NCBI GenBank assembly: GCA_964511065.1
Contig: CAZEEG010000001.1
Location: forward strand, 62,001-126,000
Reading direction: 5' to 3'
DNA from: CALBRZ01 sp964511065
GTDB taxonomy: Bacteria; Planctomycetota; Planctomycetia; Pirellulales; S012-138
DNA: 64,000 nucleotides
Part shown: positions 53,829-62,472 of the stretch, one piece after another
Layout of the letters: each line of letters opens with the position of its first letter
Numbering within the stretch: position 1 is the stretch's first letter
Position numbers and translations under genes: made by a program
The notes under the pieces: generated by a model
Seen by the model: the letters and a program-made list of their open reading frames with translations, nothing else
Told to the model about the DNA's origin: nothing
The model's database searches: none

Positions 53829-54818
53829 TTATTGCCAGCCGTGGACGCGGTCGGCCGTGGTAGGAGAACTTGAAATATCGCGGCGAATGGCGTGATGCGG
53901 GCCATCGATGCGTTGCCAGCCATGGGGACGCGGAATGCCTTCGTCGAGTTGTTCTGTCGAAGGCCCAGCGGTGCGAAGTCCCGCTGGCGAACGATCCTCG
54001 GATTCCGATCGAGGACCGCGCCGGCCCAGTTGCTCGATCCACGCCCAACTGCGGCCAACCAGGCTGCCAACGGCCGAAAACAGGTGTGGCCATTGGGCGC
54101 AGCAGTCTGTCATCACCTGGCAGGGGTGGCACACCTTGGCGATCAAGCCGGCCTGGGCCGCATGCCGCAGGTAGAACCGCTCCGAATACAGCCCATGTTT
54201 CAGGCCGCGTGGGCGGGGCATATCATTGGCCAGCAGCACCGAGTCCGGCACGGCCGCCGAGTTCCAGCCAGCGGCCGTCAAACGCAGAATCAGATCGGCG
54301 TCGGCGCAATCGCCCAAGTCTTCTGCTAGTCCGCCGGCCTGCGCGAGTACCTCGCGACGATAGAAGCCACCCTGAATGGCGGGGCCAAACGGATGCTTCC
54401 CGGCCGCGCACTTGGCGGGTCGCCGGACACCGCGGCGCACGCTCACGCCATGTAACAGTCGGCGTTCGGGGTGATGGCGATGATGGATGGCCGGAGCAAC
54501 AGCGGCAACTGCCGGATCGTCGAAGGCCGCCAACGCGGCATCGGCCCAGCCGGCTGTTACCTCCATTCCACAACCCAACAGGTGAACGAACTGGCCCCGG
54601 GCGGCGCGCAGCCCTGCGTTGTAGGCGGCAGCCCGATTGGCTCCAGAGGCCGACACAAAGTGAACTTCGTCTTCAAGGTCGTAAGGATCGTCGTAAGGGC
54701 TATCGAGGACAACCAGCACCTCGGTATCGGGGGGCCGGTTCTCCAGCACTGAGACTAAGCCTTCTTCCAGCAGCCTGGAGTTCCTCTCCAGCGGGATGAT
54801 GATCGAGAGGCGCAGCAC
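53829..54818 (-). CDS. Glycosyltransferase family 2
   Basis: A GT2 nucleotide-sugar domain begins LRLSIIIPLERNSRLLEEGL and continues with TEVLVVLDSPYDDPYDLED (Asp pair), ASGANRAAAYNAGLRAARG, and QGGFYRREVLAQAGGLAED before the catalytic region. There is no Met at the proper place, so I choose GTG 54818 (AGGA upstream, 329 aa); an earlier ATG at 54932 would add 38 unlikely residues. The C-terminal 80 residues are Arg/Pro-rich and of low order. It likely transfers a sugar to an envelope glycan. It lies convergent to the CNNM gene. Confidence 0.8.
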   Translation of the reverse strand: MLRLSIIIPLERNSRLLEEGLVSVLENRPPDTEVLVVLDSPYDDPYDLEDEVHFVSASGANRAAAYNAGLRAARGQFVHLLGCGMEVTAGWADAALAAFDDPAVAAVAPAIHHRHHPERRLLHGVSVRRGVRRPAKCAAGKHPFGPAIQGGFYRREVLAQAGGLAEDLGDCADADLILRLTAAGWNSAAVPDSVLLANDMPRPRGLKHGLYSERFYLRHAAQAGLIAKVCHPCQVMTDCCAQWPHLFSAVGSLVGRSWAWIEQLGRRGPRSESEDRSPAGLRTAGPSTEQLDEGIPRPHGWQRIDGPHHAIRRDISSSPTTADRVHGWQ

Positions 54819-55437
54819 AACATAAATCCTGACTGGCGCGGGTGGGACTAGGCTCGCCGTCGGCAAAGCATGCCCAGCGAAACGGTGATCCTCGTGGCAG
54901 GAAGTGCAAGTGCGACGGAATGCTCCTCGCATTCGGTTTATTCGGCTTCCCTGGGGCGCCGAGTTTACAACAAGCAGCAGCGTTTGCTTCCCAAGTCCCT
55001 AATCGCACGGCCATTTGCTGCACTTCGCCCAAACTAACACAGCCGCCTACCTCGCCAGGAGGGGGATGGCGCCCGGTGCCATGGCGATGCCGGAGGGGGC
55101 GCGCCTGTTACTGCGGAAAAACTGCCATCTCCGCTGCTGTAACGGGCTTAAGGGCCTTCTGAGAATGACGGCCGGCAAGCAGAAAATTCTCGCAATCGCC
55201 GGGAAACGTGCATATACTCGAAGCTAGCACGGCTGCCGGATCACCTCCCCACTGGCTCCACTTCGACATGCCTTTCGCCTGGAAGGTTGCCGCCAGCAGG
55301 GGCGCGCGGCAAGGGCGGGGAGCCAGACGAACTCCACCGGGGTGGGCGATTCGCTTTTCCCGGCTCTGGTGTTGCGCCACCAGATGCAATCCTTGCCGTG
55401 CTTTGGAATGCCCCCACCTGCCTGAAGGAGCGGTCTC
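54819..55437. other. Intergenic region between GT2 and the lipoprotein gene
   Basis: This 619-bp gap has no supported gene. A TATACT at 55213-55218 may be a -10 for the lipoprotein gene. An imperfect inverted repeat (GTTAC-TGCGG and CCGC-TGCTGTAAC near 55107-55143) was compared with cobalamin-type elements but does not match one. Confidence 0.35.
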
Positions 55438-55992
55438 ATGCGTTGGATCACGTCGTTAGCTTTGATGTCGTCGTTGTTGCTCTCGGGCTGCGGAGACACG
55501 GATTCCGAACCGGTGGCTGAAAACGGCGCGTCCCAAGCCAGCAACGGTAACAGCGCCCGTCGCGGAGGGTTCGCCAACTCGATGAGCGAACAAGTGGGCA
55601 CCATGCTGGGGCAGCCCAGCGCCGCCGATCACCAAGCGGCGCCGCCAGCTACGACGGAAGGCGCTACCCAAGACCCGCACGCCCCGGACCCTAATAAGGA
55701 ACAGGTAGAAGCCACGGCCGACACGGTGGGCACCAAGGGCAAGGGGTATGGCGGAGGCATCATCACCGAGCCGATCAGCCAGTATTTTCGCCTGCAGGAC
55801 CGGATCAAGCTCCAGAACATCGAACACGGGGTGCGAATATTCCAAGCTCAGCACGGCCGCTACCCGGCCTCGATGCAGGAGTTTGAGGACGAAATTCTGA
55901 AGCCGCAGCAAGTGAAGCTGCCGGAACTCCCGCCAGGACGCAAGTACGTGTACGATCCGCAGCAAGGCAAGCTGTTCGTTCAGAGCGAATAG
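55438..55992 (+). CDS. Lipoprotein with GspG-like C-terminal domain
   Basis: The 184-aa product starts RWITSLALMSSLLLSGCGD with a lipobox (LSGC). The middle (about 40-100) is disordered and rich in Ala/Gly/Pro/Gln. The C-terminal 80 residues, RLQDRIKLQNIEHGVRIFQA then HGRYPASMQEFEDEILKP then YVYDPQQGKL, match the C-terminal half of the pseudopilin GspG (helix followed by G-R-Y-P-x-x-x-x-E-F). It lacks a prepilin cleavage site, so a lipid anchor replaces the fibre helix. It could bind pilin-like fibres. Function is inferred. Confidence 0.7.
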   Translation: MRWITSLALMSSLLLSGCGDTDSEPVAENGASQASNGNSARRGGFANSMSEQVGTMLGQPSAADHQAAPPATTEGATQDPHAPDPNKEQVEATADTVGTKGKGYGGGIITEPISQYFRLQDRIKLQNIEHGVRIFQAQHGRYPASMQEFEDEILKPQQVKLPELPPGRKYVYDPQQGKLFVQSE

Positions 55993-56178
55993 TCGTTGCC
56001 AGACGTTGCGGTCCTTTCGCCAGTGGTTCGCGGATCGCGAGCGCCTGGTTGACTCAACTCCATAGCTCGACGGCGATCATGACCTACCCGCGGCAGGTGC
56101 CGGCAAGGTTGCGCACCGGTGCGCCCCACGCTCCGGTTGTGCGTCCCCGGAAGTTCGCCGCTCCGCAAGCGACTCATC

Positions 56179-56538
56179 ATGTCAAAGCATCCTCATCAGC
56201 CCAATCGAATCGGCGCATTGCGAAGTTTGCGGCATTTGCGATCCTGCGCGGTGAAACGCGCGATCGGGGCCGCGGTGGTGGCGGTCCTGTTGATGGCCGC
56301 CGTGCCCACCGACGCACAAGCGCAAAGTTGGATGTTCCGCCGTTCCTACTACAGTCATTATCCGGTGCAACGGGTGCAGGTTGGCGCCCCGGTCAACACA
56401 CGATTGCGGTACACCGAGCCGACCGGGGCTTATGTCCGCTGGGGCTGGCGGAATTCCAACATCACGGGCGATATCCGCGGCTCGTACGATAACTTCCGCG
56501 TGTACGAATCGTGGATCCAAACCGGCGCACAGTACTGA
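56179..56538 (+). CDS. Hypothetical small secreted protein
   Basis: Starting at ATG 56179 the product has 119 aa. A basic head (HPHQPNRIGALRSLRHLRS) precedes a signal sequence, AIGAAVVAVLLMAAVPTDAQ, with cleavage near AQAQS. The mature part is about 70 residues, aromatic and Tyr/Arg-rich (FRRSYYSHYPVQRVQVG, AYVRWGWRNSNITGD, FRVYESWIQ). I do not recognise the family. No good ribosome binding site is seen, so both start and status are moderately sure. Confidence 0.55.
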   Translation: MSKHPHQPNRIGALRSLRHLRSCAVKRAIGAAVVAVLLMAAVPTDAQAQSWMFRRSYYSHYPVQRVQVGAPVNTRLRYTEPTGAYVRWGWRNSNITGDIRGSYDNFRVYESWIQTGAQY

Positions 56539-56756
56539 TCGTCCTGTGGCCGCCTCGCTATGAAACATAGCATATTTTGCCCGGCGGCGCCGGGGGCAGG
56601 CGACCTTCATTAGCGATTGCGGGGCAAGCAACGGCCTCGTCTCACGCCGCCCTGTGGTAAGCCCATTCCTTCTTGGGCAGAGGAGCGCAAGGATCGCAAC
56701 TCGATGCGGTCACGTTCCGGAAGTGAGCGATGCCGCCTTCAATGAACCGCAGCCTG

Positions 56757-56862
56757 CAATGGGGGCGAGGCTAGTTGAACTGCGGACGACAGTACTGGTT
56801 GCCGGTGTGCGGGAGCGGCCGGTGCGCGTTCAATGGGGCCGCGGCTAGTCGGACCACGGAAG
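56757..56862. repeat. Two 32-bp direct repeats 74 bp apart
   Basis: CAATGGGGGCGAGGCTAGT (from 56757) and CAATGGGGCCGCGGCTAGT (from 56831) continue with similar 13-base tails ending in CGGAC/AG. They lie in a 570-bp gap (56539-57108) without a supported gene. Confidence 0.5.
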
Positions 56863-57069
56863 GCGGACTGACCTGTTACGCCCTGGAGTCGGCAGCCAAG
56901 CTTCCATGGGGTTGCGACAGACACCAGTTACTTACCCCACTTGAATACGCGGATTTCTGCGTTGGGGGCGGCGTAAACGGCAATCTTGCCCGGCAAGCTG
57001 CCCGGGTTTCCTCGAATTCGTTGGCAGCATGCGAAGGGTGGATGCCTCGGCAAGCGGCCAATCGCGCGC

Positions 57070-57097
57070 TTGGCGTGCGGCAGCAATTGATTAGAAT
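57070..57097 (+). promoter_or_regulatory. Candidate tRNA promoter
   Basis: TTGGCG (57070-57075), a 16-bp spacer and TAGAAT (57092-57097) place the start a few bases before the tRNA at 57109. Confidence 0.5.
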
Positions 57098-57108
57098 CAA
57101 TCACCTTG

Positions 57109-57181
57109 GGGGCCGTAGCTCAACGGTTAGAGCAGCAGACTCATAATCTGTTGGTTGCAGGTTCGAATCCTGCCGGCCCTA
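57109..57181 (+). tRNA. tRNA with CAT anticodon (Ile2 or elongator Met)
   Basis: All arms fold: acceptor GGGGCCG with CGGCCCT (first pair G-T), D arm GCTC/GAGC, anticodon stem GCAGA/TCTGT with loop CTCATAA, T arm GCAGG/CCTGC with loop TTCGAAT, discriminator A. No CCA is encoded. The TAGAGCAG start and TTGGT variable loop are closer to the lysidine-modified Ile2 tRNA than to elongator Met, but sequence alone is not decisive. Confidence 0.92.
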
Positions 57182-57251
57182 CTTGCGTCCAGCGGAAGTG
57201 GGCGCGCACGGTAAGGGCGGTGCAATCCGCCATACCAATAATGCCAGCGTT

Positions 57252-58226
57252 CTACGGCGTAGGCGTGCCGTAGTAGGCTGCCGTCGGCAGCTTGCAGCGG
57301 GTGCGGACCAGGCCGGCGATTGCATCGACCTCGTCGTCCGGCAGCGGTGCCACATAGCTTTCTGCCGGCTGCCGGGCCACCGTGTAAACCTGCACCAGCT
57401 TGATCTGGCCGCCGGAAGCAACGATCGCATTGAGCCGATCACAATATGCAAGCAGTTCGTCGTGCGAGGGGGCCTGGCCATCCACCTGCATGAACAGCGA
57501 TTGAATCACGATGGGACGCACCCGGGCGGCATCGGCCAGGTTGTTCAGCACCTGAGTGAATGGAATCTTCGTCCGCTCGACCTTCTGATAATAAGCATCG
57601 GTCCCGGCGTCGAGCTTACCCCAGATCTCACCGCAGTTGGCGTCCAGCAGGGCTAGTCCTTCGCGCACGTGAGGGCGATGAAACATGCTGGCGTTGGTGA
57701 TCAGCACCATCTTGATCGGCGGCGCGGCGTATTGGGCTTCCAGTCGCCGCTTCACTTGGGCACACGCTGCAACAATCTCGGCAAAATTGCGATGGGTGGT
57801 CGGCTCACCGTCTCCACTGAAGGCAATGTCGTTCACCCGACGCAGATGCTGAGGCGTGGAGGCGAACTTGGGCAAACCGTAAATCTGTCCTGAAAGAGCG
57901 CATGCCAGTACGGATTCCAGTTCCGCCAGCATGGCATCGGTTTCTACAAACCGGGTATCGCTCTCGGTGCGGCGGTCGACCTGGCAATAAATGCAGTCGA
58001 AGTTGCAGACTTTGTCGGGGTTAAGATTCACCCCGATGGACAGACCAGCCGAGCGGCGGCTGAGCACGGGATAGACGAACCGCAAATCCTCAAAACGTCG
58101 TTCGTGCGCGGCGTGGAGCGGATGCCAAAGCGGCTGCGTACCCGCGTTCGGGGTGTCAGGCTGGAGTCTTGCCAGCCCAGGTTCGCTGGCGGACGAATCA
58201 GCGGCCGATGGTTTATGCCTGGTCAT
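57252..58226 (-). CDS. Radical SAM protein
   Basis: The 324-aa protein has the radical SAM cluster motif CNFDCIYCQ (C-x3-C-x2-C) in the context GVNLNPDKVCNFDCIYC, the sequence DIAFSGDGEPTTH (the SAM-binding GGE-like turn, here GDGEPT), KMVLITNASMF and IVIQSLFMQVDG. The first 60 residues are a polar extension. The layout resembles the PFL-activase/Fe-S oxidoreductase-like group that modifies proteins or RNA. It overlaps the HD-domain gene by 14 bp, the second gene of a trio starting at 59093, so the three are probably translated together. The substrate is unknown. Confidence 0.85.
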   Translation of the reverse strand: MTRHKPSAADSSASEPGLARLQPDTPNAGTQPLWHPLHAAHERRFEDLRFVYPVLSRRSAGLSIGVNLNPDKVCNFDCIYCQVDRRTESDTRFVETDAMLAELESVLACALSGQIYGLPKFASTPQHLRRVNDIAFSGDGEPTTHRNFAEIVAACAQVKRRLEAQYAAPPIKMVLITNASMFHRPHVREGLALLDANCGEIWGKLDAGTDAYYQKVERTKIPFTQVLNNLADAARVRPIVIQSLFMQVDGQAPSHDELLAYCDRLNAIVASGGQIKLVQVYTVARQPAESYVAPLPDDEVDAIAGLVRTRCKLPTAAYYGTPTP

Positions 58227-58794
58227 GCCGCGACATTTGGGAGGTGGTGGAAGGCGGAAGGTTCAAGGCGGCGCGGCCTTGGCGGGCAGCCTCATCGTAG
58301 CAGGCTTCCAAGCCGGGATGGGCTCCACGGAGGCCAGCCACCACGCGGTCAGCCCAATTGAAGTATCGTTCGATCACCTCCCGGCTCCAACCCTGCGGCA
58401 CCGCCACGACCATGTTGCCCAGGTTGCAGGTTTTATCGGCCAGCTTGACGAGCTTGGCCCGATGCGACAGGTGCGGGGCGTGCTCCACCTGAAGTTCCTT
58501 GCGCCGCGCCTTGTCGAGCGTTTTGTCGTCGGTAACTTCGCCCACCACATGCGCCACCTCGGGTCCGAACTGCTGGGCGATCTCCTCCAAGGTGGTGTCG
58601 GTATCCTCCACGACGTCGTGAAGCAGGCCCGCGACAATCGTAATTACGTCGGCCCCATGCTGTGCCAGAAGTTGGGCCACTTCGAGCGGGTGATGGATAT
58701 ACGGGGTACGGCCGTCCTTGCGAACCTGCAGGCGGTGGCACGCCGAGGCGAACACCGCTGCGCGGGTTACGATTTCGAGATGATGATCGGTCAT
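58213..58794 (-). CDS. MESH1-like HD-domain (p)ppGpp hydrolase
   Basis: The 193-aa product contains RKDGRTPYIHHPLEVAQLLA, a GLLHDVVEDTDTT segment and LVKLADKTCNLGNM, which are the HD-motif and Mn-binding residues of RelA/SpoT hydrolase domains and of the small MESH1 proteins. There is no synthetase domain. It probably removes pyrophosphate from (p)ppGpp or acts on NADPH as shown for animal MESH1; which is unknown here. ATG 58794 overlaps the previous gene's stop (ATGA), and its own end overlaps the radical SAM gene by 14 bp. Confidence 0.87.
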   Translation of the reverse strand: MTDHHLEIVTRAAVFASACHRLQVRKDGRTPYIHHPLEVAQLLAQHGADVITIVAGLLHDVVEDTDTTLEEIAQQFGPEVAHVVGEVTDDKTLDKARRKELQVEHAPHLSHRAKLVKLADKTCNLGNMVVAVPQGWSREVIERYFNWADRVVAGLRGAHPGLEACYDEAARQGRAALNLPPSTTSQMSRHDQA

Positions 58795-59093
58795 TGAGCA
58801 GGTTGTGCGTCGAGTTTCTTTAAAATCGAGAACTCATCGAGGGTGACGGTCGTCAGTTCGCCGTCATCGCGCTTCAGCACGATGATGTCGCTATAGACCT
58901 TGTCGTCGTAGTTGCGATCCACGTGCAAACCATGCCGGCGGCGCTCGGTGCGGACCACGGTTCCAACTGTCTTGGTGGTCCAACTGCGGAAGCCGACTTT
59001 GACCTCGTGCTCCAGTTCGATCCGGTCGCCGGGGCGCAAGCTGGCAAAAATCTGGCGGTTCTGGCGGTTCACCTCAGGCGACACAGGCAGCAT
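58791..59093 (-). CDS. Hypothetical 100-aa protein, first gene of trio
   Basis: Starting at ATG 59093 the product is 100 aa; longer in-frame codons upstream look unlike coding sequence. It is mostly beta with a basic middle (LRPGDRIELEHEVKVGFRSW, TVGTVVRTERRRHGL, then NYDDKVYSDIIVLKRDDGEL and VTLDEFSILKKL). The first part has the feel of an SH3/KOW-type barrel that binds RNA or protein, but I do not recognise the family. It overlaps the HD-hydrolase start by 4 bases. Confidence 0.65.
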   Translation of the reverse strand: MLPVSPEVNRQNRQIFASLRPGDRIELEHEVKVGFRSWTTKTVGTVVRTERRRHGLHVDRNYDDKVYSDIIVLKRDDGELTTVTLDEFSILKKLDAQPAQ

Positions 59094-59283
59094 GGCGGGG
59101 CGTTCTCCAAGAAATACGTCAAATGGCGGTGCTGGGGGCGGCGCGCTTGCGCGCCAGCAGGGGGGAGAGGTTGCAGATGCCTGCGATCCTCCCTTTGAAC
59201 ATTTTGCCCCTCCGACGCGTTCCAGCAAGGGGGATTGCTCCTGGACGCGGCCACATGCACCATTTCTGCCCGATTGAGGAGAG

Positions 59284-60579
59284 CTAGAACATCAAGTCGT
59301 CCAGCGGCGAAACCCAGGCCGGGCGGCCCGGAAACAGTGTCTCGGCCACCCGGGCGGCGGTCCGATTGGAGGCCCGCACCCGGCCTTGCTCGATCAGCCT
59401 GGAGGCGGGCGAGGTGCCCAGGGCCAATGCCAGCAGTTCGGAGGGCCCCAAGAGCAGATAGGTTCGCGATCGGCCTTCCAGGAATCGGGCACGCCGCCGC
59501 TCAAGCACCCAATGTCCTCGCAGGCCGGCAATGTCTACCCCCAGTTCACGAGGCAGTTCGTCGGCATCCCTGGCCGCCTGCTGGAGCATGGGGGTCATCA
59601 GCCGCAGCAATTTTGCGGCATCCAGCAGGTGGATCATCAAGGCGGAACCGTCAGCTTTGCATGGGGTTTGGCCGCCAGCAGCGAAGTAGCCCAACAGGGG
59701 ATCGTCGGGCTGATCCATGATGCCCAGCGAAAATACGTTGCGCTCGATGGCGTCGTGGCACACCCGGGCCAGTAGGGCGTGGGCGACGTGTTCTTGGCCG
59801 TTCTCCCAGGCATGTTCCACGATGCAGTCGCCGCGCAAAACCAGATAACCCAGCAGCGGTTCGAATTCCGGGCCTCCGCGACGGCGTTCCGGGCCGTTAA
59901 CGGCCACGTAGATGCGATCGAAGCGGTTGTGCGCGGTATGCCATTGCCACATGGTTTCGCTACGTTCAAAGGCGCCCCAGGACGACATGGCTCGCCCTTG
60001 ATGCAATTGAACGAGGGCCGCCGCTTCGCAGCGCCGCCAGTGGCGTACGGAAACGGGGCCGGCATCGGCCTCGCCCAACCGCGAGACGATATGGCGAGGG
60101 TCGTCGTACCGGAACCGCCGTTGGAGCCAGGGCTGCCATCCGCGATGCGCCAGGAACTGTGGCTGCTGGCACCAGGCCGTGGCCATCACCGATCGCCGCG
60201 CGAGCATTTGCTGGCGGGCCGCTTCCAGCAGGTGCGAAGCCAACCCCTTCCGGCGATATTCAGGCCCGGTCACTAGCCAACTGATATGACTGGCCGGAAG
60301 GCTACCGGTGCTTCCCATCAGTTGGCGAGGGCTGAGCAGGACATGCCCCGCCAGTCGGCCATCGCACCGGATCAGCAACCGGTCGTTGGGTTCGTAGGAA
60401 GGCTCCTCCAGCGCGGCGCGGAACGCCTCGCGAGCCTGGGCCGAGTGGACTTCGGCCAGCAGTTCCTCGACCTCGGGATGATCGGCCACGCAGCCAGCAT
60501 CAAGCTGGCATCCCGCAGGGAGAAAACCGATCGATTGCCGTGACAGATATCGGGCTGCATTCGATTTCGCCTTGCGCAT
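59284..60579 (-). CDS. GNAT-family N-acetyltransferase, Eis-like length
   Basis: The 431-aa product (ATG 60579) has a GNAT core in the first 190 residues: RLLIRCDGRLAGHVLLSPR, then SWLVTGPEYRRKGLASHLLE with the acetyl-CoA loop R-R-K-G-L-A, then HRGWQPWL. A second half (190-400) with LGYLVLRGDCIVEHAWENGQ and FVSLG-like strands suggests a second GNAT-like or SCP-like part as in Eis proteins. Substrate is unknown; Eis acetylates amines of drugs and proteins. It stands between the small trio and the BshC-like gene, on the same strand. Confidence 0.75.
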   Translation of the reverse strand: MRKAKSNAARYLSRQSIGFLPAGCQLDAGCVADHPEVEELLAEVHSAQAREAFRAALEEPSYEPNDRLLIRCDGRLAGHVLLSPRQLMGSTGSLPASHISWLVTGPEYRRKGLASHLLEAARQQMLARRSVMATAWCQQPQFLAHRGWQPWLQRRFRYDDPRHIVSRLGEADAGPVSVRHWRRCEAAALVQLHQGRAMSSWGAFERSETMWQWHTAHNRFDRIYVAVNGPERRRGGPEFEPLLGYLVLRGDCIVEHAWENGQEHVAHALLARVCHDAIERNVFSLGIMDQPDDPLLGYFAAGGQTPCKADGSALMIHLLDAAKLLRLMTPMLQQAARDADELPRELGVDIAGLRGHWVLERRRARFLEGRSRTYLLLGPSELLALALGTSPASRLIEQGRVRASNRTAARVAETLFPGRPAWVSPLDDLMF

Positions 60580-60804
60580 CCTGCAACCATCCGTGAGGGA
60601 CTGGCTATTCGACTTATCAACGTGGCGACGAAGTGAAGCGAACGCCGTGCCGCTTCCATGCCACGAATGCTCCAATCCCGGGAGAACCGCAAGCTGGCCC
60701 GCCCCTCGGTTCCTGGAATGCCCCCCAGTCACCTATTGCGGTGCGAGCAGATCAGCGCACTTCCAATGCGCGCGGCACCCTGACGTTGCTTCGTCAGCTA
60801 GAAC

Positions 60805-62472
60805 CTAGGATAGCGGACCGAGGATTGCCAGCAGAAAATCGCGCAAATGATCCGCGGGATACAGGCAGAATGCGTATTCGCGTGAAGATAGGAGAGCCTT
60901 CTGCCGCAACCGCTCCACCAGTTGCTCCCGCTGCTGAGCCCGGCGGCGGCGCGGCTCCTCGATAAACGTCTGCAATTGCCGATTTAAGGCGCGAATGGCG
61001 CGGTGCCGAAGGCCCTCCTGTCCCGGCGGTGGAACCATGGCGATACACTCGCGCTTGGCCTGCACCAGTTGCCGCGCCTCCTGGAGTTGCTCCGCCGACA
61101 AGCGGTGTTCCACCTCGGCCAAAAATCGCTCGGGGTGGTAGATCATTTGCCGCTCTTGCTGGTCGAGGCGGCGGAGGTCTTCTTCGCTCACATCCTCTTG
61201 CCGGACGGGCAGCAACAAGGTTGCTGAAACGGTCAAATACCTGGGCGGCTGCAAGCCATAGAACCGGCAGATCAAGCGGTCGGTCAATTGGTCGTACTTC
61301 GCGCCACCAATTCCGTGCAGGAACAGCTCGCCCAGGCCCAGGCGCGCCCACAATGTGGTCAGCAGGGCCCTGGTCCGAATCTTGATGCCGCCCTCGTTCA
61401 ATGCAGCCAGTGCGCCGGCGGCACGTTCGGCGTCGCCATCGGCCGAAAGCGGAAGCGAAACCTGCCAGCCTTGCCGGTCGGTGATCTGGACGGCCGGACC
61501 ACCGCCGCCGGTGAGACTTCGGGCGTAAAGCGGCCGCCGGCGTGGATCGCGGTCGGTCCACATCCAGAGCGGGACTTCGAGCCAGCCATCGTCCTCATCC
61601 AGGTTGGGTACCGGATGTGTGGCGCTGCGCAACTTGTGCTGCTGGCGATATTCCGCCAGGGCCGCGTTGTAAATCTGCCAAAACCGGGGGAGGTGCGCCA
61701 GCAGATGCGCCACGAACCAGTGGAACGCTTCGCTGCCGCACACGGCACTTTGCGGCAACTCAAGCGTTTGGCCGCCCCAGCGCTGCTCCCAGATGTGCCG
61801 CGATTGCGAGAGGGCCTCGCCCAAGTTGTTGGTTGCGGCCAGTCGCTGCTGGGCCAGCGGCCAATACTCGCGCAGCATGGGGTTGGGCACCAACGGCCGC
61901 AGCCACTGGGCGGCGCGATCGGCAAAGCTGGCGAACCGCTCGGCATCGACCACGCCCCGCTGTTCGTACGGAACCGACGCCTGCAGCTCCGGCGGCAAAG
62001 ACTGGTCGAATTCAATGGTCTGGACCGATGGGTTTTCCCGGGAACCGCCCGGCACGCGCAGGGCGTGTTCCTTGACGACGTCGCTATCAATCACCAGGTT
62101 GACCGCGGCGCCACCATACCGGTTGGCAAGGTATTGCAGCGTGAAATTCTTGAACCACACGCCCGGGTGAAACAGTTGCGGCTGATGGCCTGCCAGAAAC
62201 AGCGGCACCTTGCGGCCGACAGGCGGATCATCGACATCGCGATACTGCCGCGTGTACGCCAGGGCCGAATCGAGCAGATGCTGCCGGGCCTGCTGCGCCA
62301 GGGCTGCCATCGAGCGGCCGTTCAGGTCCAGTTGCGTGTACCGTTGCGCGTGATGCGCATTGGTTTGCAGGAGTTCCCCGACTTCATTCAGGGGAACATC
62401 CACCACGGCGGTCCGATCCTGACGCGGCGCCTTGGGAGAAGAGCGTTGTACCAAACACTGGGCCGCGGTCAT
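60805..62472 (-). CDS. BshC-like (bacillithiol cysteine-adding) protein
   Basis: The 555-aa protein has the length and layout of BshC. Near the start is VPLFLAGHQPQLFHPGVWFK, equivalent to the TGQQ-x-G motif of the nucleotide-like binding domain but with Gly-His-Gln-Pro. NLVIDSDVVKEHALRV then matches the BshC ...WVDSEDHD region, LGELFLHGIGGAKYDQL is later, and a long C-terminal coiled coil (about 450-520, RRLDQQERQMIYHPERF to RAQQREQLVERLRQK) follows. BshC joins Cys to GlcN-malate. No bshA or bshB is visible here, so bacillithiol synthesis is uncertain. It overlaps the GT2 gene by 4 bases. Confidence 0.6.
   Translation of the reverse strand: MTAAQCLVQRSSPKAPRQDRTAVVDVPLNEVGELLQTNAHHAQRYTQLDLNGRSMAALAQQARQHLLDSALAYTRQYRDVDDPPVGRKVPLFLAGHQPQLFHPGVWFKNFTLQYLANRYGGAAVNLVIDSDVVKEHALRVPGGSRENPSVQTIEFDQSLPPELQASVPYEQRGVVDAERFASFADRAAQWLRPLVPNPMLREYWPLAQQRLAATNNLGEALSQSRHIWEQRWGGQTLELPQSAVCGSEAFHWFVAHLLAHLPRFWQIYNAALAEYRQQHKLRSATHPVPNLDEDDGWLEVPLWMWTDRDPRRRPLYARSLTGGGGPAVQITDRQGWQVSLPLSADGDAERAAGALAALNEGGIKIRTRALLTTLWARLGLGELFLHGIGGAKYDQLTDRLICRFYGLQPPRYLTVSATLLLPVRQEDVSEEDLRRLDQQERQMIYHPERFLAEVEHRLSAEQLQEARQLVQAKRECIAMVPPPGQEGLRHRAIRALNRQLQTFIEEPRRRRAQQREQLVERLRQKALLSSREYAFCLYPADHLRDFLLAILGPLS

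Noticed and set aside
55080..55160. Possible cobalamin riboswitch
   Set aside because: Some ACTG- and GCC-like pieces are seen, but the conserved B12-box order and pairing are not.
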